Shown: in pieces, positions 22,253-31,096 of the stretch
Layout: every line of letters begins with the position of its first letter
How positions within the stretch are numbered: position 1 is the stretch's first letter
Virus record (IMG/VR): IMGVR_UViG_3300028829_003739
Coordinates: 1 to 64,000 of that record
Strand: one strand, 5' to 3'
DNA: 64,000 bases
From: a virus
Made by a program: the position numbers and the translations under genes
The notes under the pieces: generated by a model
What the model saw: only the letters and a program-made list of their open reading frames with translations
The model's database searches: none
Told to the model about the DNA's origin: nothing

Positions 22253-22276
22253 TACTTTATTAGTATATGTTCTAAG

Positions 22277-22300
22277 AAATTTTTACTATATTATATGTAT
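22277..22300 (+). promoter_or_regulatory. AT-rich promoter-like element
   Basis: AATTTTTACTATATTATATG, about 35 nt upstream of the ATG at 22332, in the 79-base gap between the connector gene and the 464-residue structural gene. Good match to the family consensus. Confidence 0.6.
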
Positions 22301-22331
22301 ATATATTTTGTTTAATTAAATTTTTAAAAAA

Positions 22332-23726
22332 ATGGCTTATTTTAACCATGCGTACAAAAAGTCTTTCCTAGCAGTTGTTGGAGATAGACAAGTTAACGTA
22401 GAGAACAGTCCTCTAAGAGATGACGAGTTACCTCTACCAAATGATATTGAAATCAAACTTGGTGTCTTAGACACAGATGGAGTTCATATTTCATATCTTA
22501 AAGAACCAGAATTAGGAATGGGTCCTGGAGTAGTAGGATTTTTTAAAGCAACTGAAAAAGATAAAGATTTATCTGTTAGACCAGGTGTGTTAGCTGCAGA
22601 CTGTTGCCCATTTTATGTTGCAGGTGCTGCAATTAAAACTAAAGACAAGCAAGGACCTTACCATGGTGGGTACAGAGAACCTGCTAGATCTAAAGTTATC
22701 AATCCTAAGTATACAAGAAAAACTTGGGGTGTTGTTCCTAATGCTGCTTCACAAGCTGTATTAGAAATTGGAGGTACTGCAGATAATATCGCAGCTAACC
22801 CAGCATGTGCAAAAGAATTTATTTGCGGTGAAGATTATAACTTAAGAATAGATATTAAAGGAACACCTGCATTAAGGTTTGCTAATCATAACTTGTACCA
22901 TACTTTTCAAGCTAATGGTGGATGTTGTGCAGATCCAACTTTACCAGCAGCAGTAGGTCCTGAAACTATATACACGCAATGGGCAACACAAATTGCTGAA
23001 AGTGAATTCACTAAAGATTTTGTTTTACCATTAGTAGAAGTAACATATGATGATCCTGCTAACCCAGGAACTCCAGTTACTAATACATACGCCTATGATA
23101 AAGCTTCAGCATTAGCTGCAGGTTTACCAGCAGTAAATATTTTATCTGCAATTGATGCTTTAACAGCAATTGAATCAGCAGGTTTAATTTTATTAGGTGC
23201 ATATGTTGATACTAAATTTGGAGATTGTACTTTCCAAGTATCTGATTTCTATGGACAAGATCCAGTACAGTTATTTGCTTCTGAAGTAGATTACAATGGT
23301 GATCCTTGTGCATTTGAAGGTTTATGTGTAACTGATGTTTGTTTAGGTATTAAAGCTGAAGGACTAGGTGAATCAGTAGTTAGAGATGTAATTTTATCTG
23401 AAAGCTACCTTCAAAACTTCTTCTCTACTGATGAGAGAATTAGAGAAATTACTCAAGGTACAGCAGTATTTGATTTAGTTGATAGAACTGCATTATATAG
23501 CAGAACTTATATTTTACATTCTGTTCCAAGATTCAATAATCCAACTGGAGTATTTGATAATGATCAGTACTTACTTGAAATTATTGGTGATGGTGACACT
23601 GTAAAATTCTTAGCTGATGCACTTAATGACTGGACAGCTAATTGTGCAGTTTCTTGTGATGAGCATAAGTTATTCATAGTTGAGCCTTGTGAGTTTGATC
23701 CTAAATTTGTAACTCCAAAAGTGTAA
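22332..23726 (+). CDS. Putative abundant virion structural protein (464 aa)
   Basis: A beta-rich 464-residue protein with several Cys pairs (AADCCPFY, NGGCCADP, LCVTDVCLG, NCAVSCDE). It has its own promoter-like element and strong terminator, so it forms a single-gene unit like a highly expressed virion component. The central region (residues about 225-300) is Ala-rich and looks like an inserted domain. No enzyme motif, signal peptide or membrane segment. I do not recognise the family with certainty; a collar, tail or decoration protein is likely from its place between connector and surface-protein genes. Confidence 0.7.
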   Translation: MAYFNHAYKKSFLAVVGDRQVNVENSPLRDDELPLPNDIEIKLGVLDTDGVHISYLKEPELGMGPGVVGFFKATEKDKDLSVRPGVLAADCCPFYVAGAAIKTKDKQGPYHGGYREPARSKVINPKYTRKTWGVVPNAASQAVLEIGGTADNIAANPACAKEFICGEDYNLRIDIKGTPALRFANHNLYHTFQANGGCCADPTLPAAVGPETIYTQWATQIAESEFTKDFVLPLVEVTYDDPANPGTPVTNTYAYDKASALAAGLPAVNILSAIDALTAIESAGLILLGAYVDTKFGDCTFQVSDFYGQDPVQLFASEVDYNGDPCAFEGLCVTDVCLGIKAEGLGESVVRDVILSESYLQNFFSTDERIREITQGTAVFDLVDRTALYSRTYILHSVPRFNNPTGVFDNDQYLLEIIGDGDTVKFLADALNDWTANCAVSCDEHKLFIVEPCEFDPKFVTPKV

Positions 23727-23749
23727 TTTAAATTAATAATTAATAATCA

Positions 23750-23790
23750 AAGGGAGAGTGGAGTTTATATTCTTCTCTCCTTTTTTTTTT
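23750..23790 (+). terminator. Strong terminator after the 464-aa structural gene
   Basis: GGAGAG (23753-23758) and CTCTCC (23775-23780), extendable by A-T and G-T pairs, followed by an uninterrupted run of ten T. It lies 25 bases after the stop codon at 23726 and just before the ATG at 23802. Confidence 0.88.
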
Positions 23791-23801
23791 AAATAATAAA
23801 T

Positions 23802-24356
23802 ATGGGACAGCATAAGTTAAGTTTAGAAGCACCTCTCACGATGAATGATTGTGTGTTAAGAGTTGTAGATACAAGTATATACGACTCAAATGTGGACATA
23901 GATTGTCCATTATTAGAAATTACATTACCAGGCTTTTCGTATAGTGTTCAATTAGGGGAAAATAAAATTAGCCCCAATTTTATTTTAAACTTGTCAGCTT
24001 GCGATCTTGAAATACAAACAGCTAATTGTGGTACTGTTTTCAATAGTTTACCAGATGGGATATACATTATCAAATATAGCGTATCACCCAATGACACCGT
24101 CTATGTTGAATATAATCACTTACGCATTACTAGTGCATTAACTACGTACGAAAAAATACTATGTGACATTGACGTATCGGATTGCTCACCAACTTCTAAA
24201 GTTGCTAAACAGTTAGAAGATTTAAGACAGATAAAAATGTATCTTGAAGCTGCTAAAGCAAAAGTAGAAACATGTCATGAACCTAAAAAGGGAATGACTC
24301 TATATAATTATGCTGTAAAACAACTAAGTAAATTTACATGCAGTAGTTGTCATTAG
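23802..24356 (+). CDS. Conserved-type virion-region protein with Cys-rich ends
   Basis: A 184-residue protein: a beta-sandwich-like N-terminal domain (LLEITLPGFSYSVQLGENKI, SLPDGIYIIKYSVSPNDTVY, VEYNHLRIT) and a C-terminal helical part (QLEDLRQIKMYLEAAKAKVE) ending CSSCH. From memory this family is common in Bacteroidota phages, usually next to the zinc-finger microprotein found here at 24379. Function is unknown; an assembly factor or minor structural protein is likely. No signal peptide. Confidence 0.78.
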   Translation: MGQHKLSLEAPLTMNDCVLRVVDTSIYDSNVDIDCPLLEITLPGFSYSVQLGENKISPNFILNLSACDLEIQTANCGTVFNSLPDGIYIIKYSVSPNDTVYVEYNHLRITSALTTYEKILCDIDVSDCSPTSKVAKQLEDLRQIKMYLEAAKAKVETCHEPKKGMTLYNYAVKQLSKFTCSSCH

Positions 24357-24378
24357 TAAATATTTAAAACCAACAAAT

Positions 24379-24516
24379 ATGAAATGTACAAATTGTGGAG
24401 CTACGTTAACTTGCGGATGTAAGAAAAGAGTGGCTAAAGATGGAGCTAAAGTATGTGCTCACTGTGTTAAATCATATAACGCAAAACTAAAAGAAACAGA
24501 AAATAAAAAAGAATAA
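24379..24516 (+). CDS. Zinc-finger microprotein (45 aa)
   Basis: A short gene reading MKCTNCGATLTCGCKKRVAK at its start. It contains CTNC, CGC and CAHC, the spacing of a small zinc ribbon or treble clef, followed by a Lys-rich tail. The start has the leader AAAACCAACAAAT. It lies 22 bases after the 184-aa gene and 3 bases before the 612-aa gene, and the same pair seems to recur in related phages (from memory). It could bind nucleic acid or help fold or assemble the Cys-rich neighbours; function unknown. Confidence 0.78.
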   Translation: MKCTNCGATLTCGCKKRVAKDGAKVCAHCVKSYNAKLKETENKKE

Positions 24517-24519
24517 GTT

Positions 24520-26358
24520 ATGTGTGATATTGCTGTTAAGTATAAATCAAAATGTGATGGTGTTGAATACTTTAAATCAATAGAAGGTTTTGATGCATCA
24601 AATTCTGAATGGCCTAGTTTAGTAGATCTTATAGCTAATAATTGTCCTGGTGATATAATAAGTATTACTACACAAATACAAGGTCAGCCAGATAGCATAA
24701 ATGAACAAGCAGCAGAAGTAATAGCATGGTCTACACGATGTGACGGACCTATACTTCCTTGTTTAACAGTAAATGCCGATAATACAGGTGCAGAAATAAT
24801 AGGTGATACGTCAGGTCCAGTAGCATTTAATAGTTATGCGGGACCGTTTTATAAATTAACACCTTGTGATTTTGAGGTTGATGAAAAAACATATTATTTT
24901 GAAAATAATGCTTTAGATTTTTATGTTGGTAGAACAATATCATATACAATATCTGATTCTGCAAAAATATGCGGTACAGTATCTTTAGTAGATTGTGTAC
25001 CAGAAGGCGAACCTATAAAAGAAATTACATGGATAAGTATTATAGACTACTATACAGATTGTGAAACTTGTAAAGACATACCTGTAATAACTGAAGAAAA
25101 AAAAGTAAAAAGAAGATCAGTAAAACCTGGTTATAATACACCGGGATGTCCTCCTGAATATTATGATAAAACAAGTTGTAAATTTGGAGAAGCTCAGTTT
25201 CAAGAAGTAGCTAACAAAAGATACGGTATTGAATTTTGCTGTGACCCTGATCAACAGAAGTGGGAAATAAAAAAAGAATTACTTGATTTAGCAGCAGCTA
25301 AAGATCCGGATATATGTGAAACCATTTGCCCTACACCTGAAGAAGAATGTAGTACTAAATGCTTAAATATTGTTGACTGTTTTACAGCTAATCAATTTGG
25401 ATTATTTCTATCAATGGGTGACTTACAATTATCACCAATAACAGATTATATAAATTCATATCAAACAAGTAATCCTACAGCGTATGCTCAAATGATGGAG
25501 TCTTACGAATGTATTACAGAAACTGATTATTGCGTATCAGGAATATGCTATTATACTTTAAGCTGTTATCAAAATATGCATGAAAGTTTAACAGGTATAA
25601 CGTCTGAGATACAGGTTTGTAGAGCAGAAGCTGATTATAATGAAACAACACAACAAGATGAGTATGAGAAAACTATACAAGATATACAGCAATGTATAAA
25701 AGAACAAGAAAGCACACAAGAAGAAATTGATAATCTTAATGAGGAGCTTGCAAATTTACAAGCTCAATTAGCTGTAGCAACAGACCCTGTTGAAATTGCT
25801 GAATTAGAGCAAGAAATAGCGGCTGTACAGGAGCAGATTGATTCACTTGAAGCTTATATAGCAGCTGTAATAGAAGAATGTGGTGGAAATATTACACAAC
25901 TTCAACAACAGCTTATTGATATTACTTTAATAAGACAAATTGTAAATGCTGGTTATCAATATATGAGGCAATGGTTAGATAATTTACTTGCGTATTTATC
26001 AAAACTAAGAGATAGAATTCAAGAAACCTATCAAGGTGCTTCTAATTATACATGTTGTGATCTATATCCGATTATATGTGGTAATTCTACAATTACTTTT
26101 ACAGGATGTAGCGGTAATGAATTAACTGTTCCATTAGGAGCCATAAATAGAAAGGTTTATTATAAGGAAGGAACAACTATTACATTTAATAATCCTGACT
26201 ATGCTACAGCAATTATAGCAATTGTTGAATCACCTACTCCTCCATTAACATTTAATGAATTTGCAAATCAAATATTTACATGGGATGACGAATGTGTTTC
26301 ATCAAGTTGTTCAGATGACCCTAATCCACCTTATGATCCAGGAGCAAATCCTGCATAA
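24520..26358 (+). CDS. Large Cys-rich putative virion surface protein with central coiled coil
   Basis: A 612-residue protein. Residues 1-240 are beta-type and Cys-rich (ETCKDIPVITEEKK, CPPEYYDKTSCKFGEAQF). A middle region has CetC-type clusters, then a long coiled coil at about 365-460 (EIDNLNEELANLQAQLAVAT ...). The C-terminus is again Cys-containing with a disordered Pro/Asp end. Alternating globular heads and a coiled-coil shaft suggest a trimeric fibre or spike. It starts three bases after the zinc-finger microprotein gene. No family recognised with certainty. Confidence 0.7.
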   Translation: MCDIAVKYKSKCDGVEYFKSIEGFDASNSEWPSLVDLIANNCPGDIISITTQIQGQPDSINEQAAEVIAWSTRCDGPILPCLTVNADNTGAEIIGDTSGPVAFNSYAGPFYKLTPCDFEVDEKTYYFENNALDFYVGRTISYTISDSAKICGTVSLVDCVPEGEPIKEITWISIIDYYTDCETCKDIPVITEEKKVKRRSVKPGYNTPGCPPEYYDKTSCKFGEAQFQEVANKRYGIEFCCDPDQQKWEIKKELLDLAAAKDPDICETICPTPEEECSTKCLNIVDCFTANQFGLFLSMGDLQLSPITDYINSYQTSNPTAYAQMMESYECITETDYCVSGICYYTLSCYQNMHESLTGITSEIQVCRAEADYNETTQQDEYEKTIQDIQQCIKEQESTQEEIDNLNEELANLQAQLAVATDPVEIAELEQEIAAVQEQIDSLEAYIAAVIEECGGNITQLQQQLIDITLIRQIVNAGYQYMRQWLDNLLAYLSKLRDRIQETYQGASNYTCCDLYPIICGNSTITFTGCSGNELTVPLGAINRKVYYKEGTTITFNNPDYATAIIAIVESPTPPLTFNEFANQIFTWDDECVSSSCSDDPNPPYDPGANPA

Positions 26359-26372
26359 ATTGTATGAGTGAA

Positions 26373-26398
26373 AAAAATTAACTATATTATATATAAGG
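26373..26398 (+). promoter_or_regulatory. AT-rich promoter-like element of the FN3/fibre unit
   Basis: AAAAATTAACTATATTATAT, about 25-30 nt before the ATG at 26422. The first 20 bases are identical to those of the element at 31064-31087. Confidence 0.65.
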
Positions 26399-26421
26399 AC
26401 TTTGAAAAAAAATAAGAATAA

Positions 26422-27285
26422 ATGAAACCTATTAATAACAACGAAGAGGGATGTTCTCCAATATCATCAAATTGTGTGATATGGCAAGGTCCTGACATAG
26501 ATTGTATAAATTTATGTAAAGGAGATACTGTAAGTGATGTTGTACATAAACTTGCAACTGAATTATGTGCAATATTAGATGGAACAAACGTAACTGTATA
26601 TGATTTAAGCTGTTTAGATTTGATACAGCAAGATCCGCCAACATTCCAAGCTCTTATACAATTATTAATAGATAAGATTTGTCAATTAGAAAATATTAAT
26701 CCAGATCCTGATACAAAAGCAGGTAGTGTATGTCCTGATCAATGTATAGTGCAGCTTGCACAGTGTTTACAGTATACTGATAATCTTGGTAATTTAGTTA
26801 CTACTTTACCTTTAAAAGATTACGTTATACTTGTAGGTAATAAGATTTGTGATATACTTACTAGTATTGATACTATAAACTTAGAGTTGGCTAATCATGA
26901 AACAAGAATTGCAACTCTAGAAGATTATTTTCCTTTACCTCCAGTAACACTTCCACAAGTAACACCACAATGCGTTACTTCTAATCCAGGAACAGCACAA
27001 GAAATAGATGCTGTATTAACTGATTTAGAAGCAGCATTCTGTAACTTAAGAGAAGTTCTGGGAGGTGCTACTCCTGACGCAACAATATTGAATGCTATTA
27101 ATTCAATGTGTCAAGATTTAAGTACACAAACATCACTTTTAGATCCTAATATACCAATGTCAAATCTTACTACTGGTACTAACGGTAGTATAGGATGGAC
27201 AGTTACTCCAAGTAATTTAGCACAATCATTTACAAATGCTTGGATTACTATCTGTGATTTAAGAAATGCTGTAACACAGAAATGA
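26422..27285 (+). CDS. Cys-rich putative fibre/collar protein (287 aa)
   Basis: A 287-residue protein with regularly placed Cys and helical segments. Its N-terminal part (SNCVIWQGPDIDCINLCKGD, TVSDVVHKLATELCAILDG) I recall as recurrent in Bacteroidota phage fibre or collar genes; it is followed by a helix-rich body and a beta-type end. No signal peptide. Even Cys spacing suggests stabilisation in an extracellular, oxidising setting. First gene of a five-gene unit (26422-30914) with its own promoter-like element; its stop overlaps the next ATG (ATGA). Confidence 0.7.
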   Translation: MKPINNNEEGCSPISSNCVIWQGPDIDCINLCKGDTVSDVVHKLATELCAILDGTNVTVYDLSCLDLIQQDPPTFQALIQLLIDKICQLENINPDPDTKAGSVCPDQCIVQLAQCLQYTDNLGNLVTTLPLKDYVILVGNKICDILTSIDTINLELANHETRIATLEDYFPLPPVTLPQVTPQCVTSNPGTAQEIDAVLTDLEAAFCNLREVLGGATPDATILNAINSMCQDLSTQTSLLDPNIPMSNLTTGTNGSIGWTVTPSNLAQSFTNAWITICDLRNAVTQK

Positions 27286-27899
27286 TTAACTCAACTCAAA
27301 TGAGGTTAATATTCTCTGGTAATATACCTAGTAATTATGCTGATACTAATACAGCATCAACAATTGTTATTACGGATACTGTAACTGGATTAAGCATGAC
27401 ATTAAATAGTGTTACTATTATATCTAGTTATTATTCTACAAATACACCATATATTGTTACGTTAGCAAATGGTATTAGTGGAACAAATAATATGACTGTA
27501 GCTACTACTTTACAAGCAACAGATCCAGAATTAGGTAATGAGTGTGTTATTCAAGATCAAACGTTAGCGTTAGGTGCTGATGCTTGTCCAACATTAACTA
27601 TACAACCTTCATTTGAATCAGTACAAGTAGATTTTACATGGACAGGAGCAACACCAACAGTAATGACTGCAAAAGTATATGACGCATCAGGAACTACTTT
27701 ACAAGCTAGTTTACAATTTACCGTAAGTACTTCAGCTGGAACAGTTACAATAAATAACTTAGTTCAAGGAACTGATTATAAATTTGAATTAGTAATAAAC
27801 GGTAACGCTTGTCCACAAGAAGCTTTTACAACTTTATTAGAAAATTGTAATCCACCTACTAACGTAAGTGCTACTTCTTTACAAGAATCACCTGCATAA
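27282..27899 (+). CDS. Ig/FN3-like putative surface protein (205 aa)
   Basis: A 205-residue all-beta protein, Thr/Ser/Asn-rich. Residues about 105-190 have the strand pattern of a fibronectin type III domain (VQVDFTWTGATPTVMTAKVY, then VTINNLVQGTDYKFELVING), where the LVQGTDYKFEL strand fits the FN3 G-x-x-Y turn. The N-terminal 100 residues are another beta domain. Such domains on crAss-like virions are thought to bind glycans or mucus components. ATG at 27282 overlaps the preceding TGA. No enzyme motifs. Confidence 0.7.
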   Translation: MINSTQMRLIFSGNIPSNYADTNTASTIVITDTVTGLSMTLNSVTIISSYYSTNTPYIVTLANGISGTNNMTVATTLQATDPELGNECVIQDQTLALGADACPTLTIQPSFESVQVDFTWTGATPTVMTAKVYDASGTTLQASLQFTVSTSAGTVTINNLVQGTDYKFELVINGNACPQEAFTTLLENCNPPTNVSATSLQESPA

Positions 27900-27910
27900 A
27901 ATAAAAAGAA

Positions 27911-28438
27911 ATGAGTAACGACTGTAAACATAAAAATCCATGTGGCTGTAATGATTCAGCACAAACTACACCACCTCCTTGTAATGAAGCTGCTCCTTGT
28001 ACAGGAGAGCCTTGTTCAGAGGTATTTTGTCAAGAGTGTATATCATATTGCAATGACACTTTTTCTATTGATTTAGGAGGAGCATCACCGTTTACTATAA
28101 GTCAAGGTGATAGATTAGATTATATATTGCAAAAACTACTTATACAATTATCAGGAGCTGCAAACTGTATTAACACTGCAGCACTAGCATTACATTCTAC
28201 TTTAATTTTAGAAGATCAAATAGATATTGAATGGATAGGATCTGCAGCTGATCAATATAAAGTAACTTACAAAGATGTGAGTACTGGCGTATCAGTTGAT
28301 AGTCCAAATTTAGCAGTAGGAGTAAGTTCTTATTCTATACAAGGGTTAGTACCTGCATCTACATATGAAATATTGGTTACTAATTTAACTGATAATTGTG
28401 AGTCAGTTACTATTACAGTTACAACTAAAACTACATAA
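27911..28438 (+). CDS. Cys-rich N-terminus plus FN3-like domain protein (175 aa)
   Basis: The first 55 residues are densely Cys/Pro-rich (CKHKNPCGCNDS, PPPCNEAAPCTGEPCSEVFC), probably a disulfide- or metal-stabilised knot. Then comes a helical linker (DYILQKLLIQLSGAANCINT), and residues about 95-175 form an FN3-like domain (IDIEWIGSAADQYKVTYKDV, YSIQGLVPASTYEILVTNLT). It belongs to the surface-protein cassette. The combination of knot, helix and FN3 suggests an adaptor that anchors a binding domain to the virion; this is inference. Confidence 0.7.
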   Translation: MSNDCKHKNPCGCNDSAQTTPPPCNEAAPCTGEPCSEVFCQECISYCNDTFSIDLGGASPFTISQGDRLDYILQKLLIQLSGAANCINTAALALHSTLILEDQIDIEWIGSAADQYKVTYKDVSTGVSVDSPNLAVGVSSYSIQGLVPASTYEILVTNLTDNCESVTITVTTKTT

Positions 28439-28439
28439 G

Positions 28440-29516
28440 ATGAGTAATCCGCAAATACCATTATATAATAGACTTTATATACAATACACTCCTCAGTCAA
28501 CTGAGGTGCACTATATAGGATATAGAATACAAGGTTCAGGTGATGATTATATTGTTGACTCTGAATCAGCCACTAGCGGGAATGCAGAAACTTATAATAC
28601 ATTTATAAGTGCTAATACATACTGTGGTGATGTTGTAATAGAATACTGGGTAGTGCCTGAATGCGGGTATAACCCTGAAGTAATTCCACCTACACATCCT
28701 TCAGCTGTATTTGGTACAGTTACATTTAATCAAGTAGAAGCAGAATGTGGTAATAAAGTTTATGATCTTAAATATGTAGCTACAGATCCTCCATCTAATA
28801 ATGTTCCTATTGATGTTATAAACTGCAAAGGTGCTGAACCTACTTTTTTAACTAATGTTAATTATGTAACAAATGAATCATCTACTTTATGTATAGATCC
28901 TTTAGTAGCAGCAAAACTTGATTTAGATCCTACTTATGAAGTGACTCTTTTAGAAGACAATCCTTGTGAATGTTCTTGCTATGATATTATTAGAGTATAT
29001 AACACAGAACCTGATGGTGCTGAAGGAGAAAAAGCAAAGATAGTTTACGTAAAATATGTAGAAAACTTTTTTAGTCCTACTGTTTCAGAAACTGATCAAT
29101 CTGTATTATTTGCCGTAGATGTACCTTATGGTGTAGGAAATGCTATAGAGTTAAAAATAATTCCAGGTAGTTATAAGTTAGCTTATGATCACGGTGTTGT
29201 TATTGTAGATCAAATAGGAGATTGTAATAATGCAACACTTTGCGGAATTGGGCCAGTATTGACTCCTATTCAAATGTCTGCTAGTTACTGTGGTGGTCCA
29301 ACTCCACCTGTTTCAGTAGATATGACTTTAAATGAATTGTCTGGATATACGTATACTTATTATACAACAGCAAAGTATGCTACAGAAATACCAAATGCTA
29401 CAGTATCTTGGGCACAAGCATCTAATATTGAGATTATAGCATATGCAATATTAATTAATGATACTACTGGTTGTGAATATAGAAGACCTATTTATGCAGA
29501 AGTACTAGCTTGCTAA
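28440..29516 (+). CDS. Beta-rich surface protein with CSC cluster (358 aa)
   Basis: The start is the ATG at 28440 (MSNPQIPLYNRLYIQYTPQS), just after the upstream stop, rather than a longer frame from 28398. The protein is beta-rich throughout, with an FN3-like first 90 residues (VHYIGYRIQGSGDDYIV, CGDVVIEYWVVPECGY) and a central Cys cluster (NPCECSCYDII). No signal peptide, transmembrane segment or catalytic motif. Fourth gene of the 26422-30914 unit. A virion surface role is likely; exact target unknown. Confidence 0.68.
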   Translation: MSNPQIPLYNRLYIQYTPQSTEVHYIGYRIQGSGDDYIVDSESATSGNAETYNTFISANTYCGDVVIEYWVVPECGYNPEVIPPTHPSAVFGTVTFNQVEAECGNKVYDLKYVATDPPSNNVPIDVINCKGAEPTFLTNVNYVTNESSTLCIDPLVAAKLDLDPTYEVTLLEDNPCECSCYDIIRVYNTEPDGAEGEKAKIVYVKYVENFFSPTVSETDQSVLFAVDVPYGVGNAIELKIIPGSYKLAYDHGVVIVDQIGDCNNATLCGIGPVLTPIQMSASYCGGPTPPVSVDMTLNELSGYTYTYYTTAKYATEIPNATVSWAQASNIEIIAYAILINDTTGCEYRRPIYAEVLAC

Positions 29517-29528
29517 AACATTTAAAAT

Positions 29529-30914
29529 ATGACACTTATAAACGAATCTCAAGATTTTTGTAGCGAAACAGTAGTAATACAAGTTACTTTTACACCTAAT
29601 ACATCAGGTGATCATACTATAGATATTGACGGTGGTACACCTGTTATACACGATGTTGCATTAATAGATGTTGGTACTCCTGTTACCGTAAATGCAAATT
29701 ATATTAGCGTAAATGGTTACTGTGATTCAACAACTATAACAGGTAATGTATTTGCAAATTGTGATCCTGAAACTGAAGTACCATTTAGTGTTATAATACC
29801 TGTACAAACAGAAGATTGTAGAAATGGTGCTATAGTAGGAGAAGGTATGTATCCTATTAGAACTGTAGATATTATTAATGGTGGTGCAGGATATAATAAC
29901 GGAGGATCAACTACATACACTAATGTTCCTGTTATAGCTTATGATATCTCAAACGCATTGCATGGTACAGGATTTTTATTAAATCTTGTTATACAAAGTG
30001 GTGTAATAGTTACTGCAACTGTAGCAGCAATAGGTGATGGTTATGCGCCTGTTGATTGGGCAACATCACCTATTACTGTAGGTTTTCAACCAGATCCTGC
30101 AGTAGTAGGTACTCCAACTACAATAGCAAGAATAGAAGGTAACTTTAATAGTGGTGATGCATATACTTTACCTATTGATTTAGCAGGATCTTCATGTGAA
30201 CCTGGCACAGGTCAAACAGATTTAATAATAGAACAATCATATCAAGACTTTATAAAATTTACTGGGTGTATAGATACTGACACATTACCATATGATTTAG
30301 ATTTTAGTGGCAAACAACCGATAAATAATTGCTGTTGCATGGAATGTAAAGTAGGTGTTGTTATTGTAGAAGATATAGCCAGCGGATCAGGAACAATGTT
30401 TTTTCAAGATTACGGTACTAGAAAAATACTTACAAGAGATTTTGATAATCAACTATCAGACGTTTATATATTTGCTAATAATACATATTATGAAAAATTT
30501 GACACAACAAATGATATTATAGATCAATCATTATATTTAGGTAATCATAGTGCTAATAACGGATCAAGATTAATAGATAGTAATGGAGCATTATGTGTAG
30601 GAAATATACATTATGCTGACTGTGATGGTCCGGAAGTATTTAATGGTAATATAGTTGAGTGTTCTAATACAGGAGTTTCTGCATCATATGATTTAGCTAG
30701 TATGGGAGGAGATATTGCACCATTTGATCCATCTCCAACATTTGAATTCTATGATGATTACACTTTAACAACTCCAATAAGTAATACTTCATCATATCAA
30801 AATAGTGTTAATAGAAAACTTATAATTGTTGTGACAACAGGCGCAAATGGTAAAAAATCTATAAGTAGATTAAGTTTACAATATCAAACACCTTGTCCTC
30901 CTGCAGAGTCATAA
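29529..30914 (+). CDS. Large beta-rich putative tail/surface protein (461 aa)
   Basis: A 461-residue beta protein. Residues about 118-160 contain DIINGGAGYNNGGSTTYTNV, close to the GGxGY...P repeat seen in many marine phage tail proteins. A Cys cluster NNCCCMECKV is near residue 270, and residues about 280-350 look like another beta domain. It begins like the other cassette members with a short beta strand region (MTLINESQDFCSETVVIQVT). Last gene of the unit, closed by a strong terminator (30967-30999). Likely an exposed adhesin; substrate unknown. Confidence 0.68.
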   Translation: MTLINESQDFCSETVVIQVTFTPNTSGDHTIDIDGGTPVIHDVALIDVGTPVTVNANYISVNGYCDSTTITGNVFANCDPETEVPFSVIIPVQTEDCRNGAIVGEGMYPIRTVDIINGGAGYNNGGSTTYTNVPVIAYDISNALHGTGFLLNLVIQSGVIVTATVAAIGDGYAPVDWATSPITVGFQPDPAVVGTPTTIARIEGNFNSGDAYTLPIDLAGSSCEPGTGQTDLIIEQSYQDFIKFTGCIDTDTLPYDLDFSGKQPINNCCCMECKVGVVIVEDIASGSGTMFFQDYGTRKILTRDFDNQLSDVYIFANNTYYEKFDTTNDIIDQSLYLGNHSANNGSRLIDSNGALCVGNIHYADCDGPEVFNGNIVECSNTGVSASYDLASMGGDIAPFDPSPTFEFYDDYTLTTPISNTSSYQNSVNRKLIIVVTTGANGKKSISRLSLQYQTPCPPAES

Positions 30915-30966
30915 AAATATACAAAAAGAAGTCATAGTTTGTTGGTTTTACTGTGATTGACAACGG

Positions 30967-30999
30967 GGGATCTAAGAATTTTTTCTTAGGTCCCTTTTT
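30967..30999 (+). terminator. Strong terminator after the surface-protein unit
   Basis: GGGATCTAAGAA (30967-30978) and TTCTTAGGTCCC (30983-30994) form a 12-bp stem (one G-T) with a TTTT loop, followed by five T. It lies 53 bases after the stop at 30914, in the 182-base gap before the ring-protein unit. Confidence 0.92.
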
Positions 31000-31063
31000 A
31001 TTTTATATTATTTTATACTTGTGATATAGTATTTTCATTAACTTAACGTGTTGTAGAAATCAG

Positions 31064-31087
31064 AAAAATTAACTATATTATATTAAG
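31064..31087 (+). promoter_or_regulatory. AT-rich promoter-like element of the tail-ring unit
   Basis: AAAAATTAACTATATTATAT followed by TAAG, ending 9 nt before the ATG at 31097. The first 20 bases are identical to the element at 26373-26398. The short distance to the ATG means the mRNA leader would be very short if it is a promoter. Confidence 0.65.
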
Positions 31088-31096
31088 AGTAGTTTT

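Noticed and set aside
5577-30914. Diversity-generating retroelement acting on the fibre or FN3 genes
   Set aside because: No reverse transcriptase gene, and no template/variable repeat pair was seen in the window.
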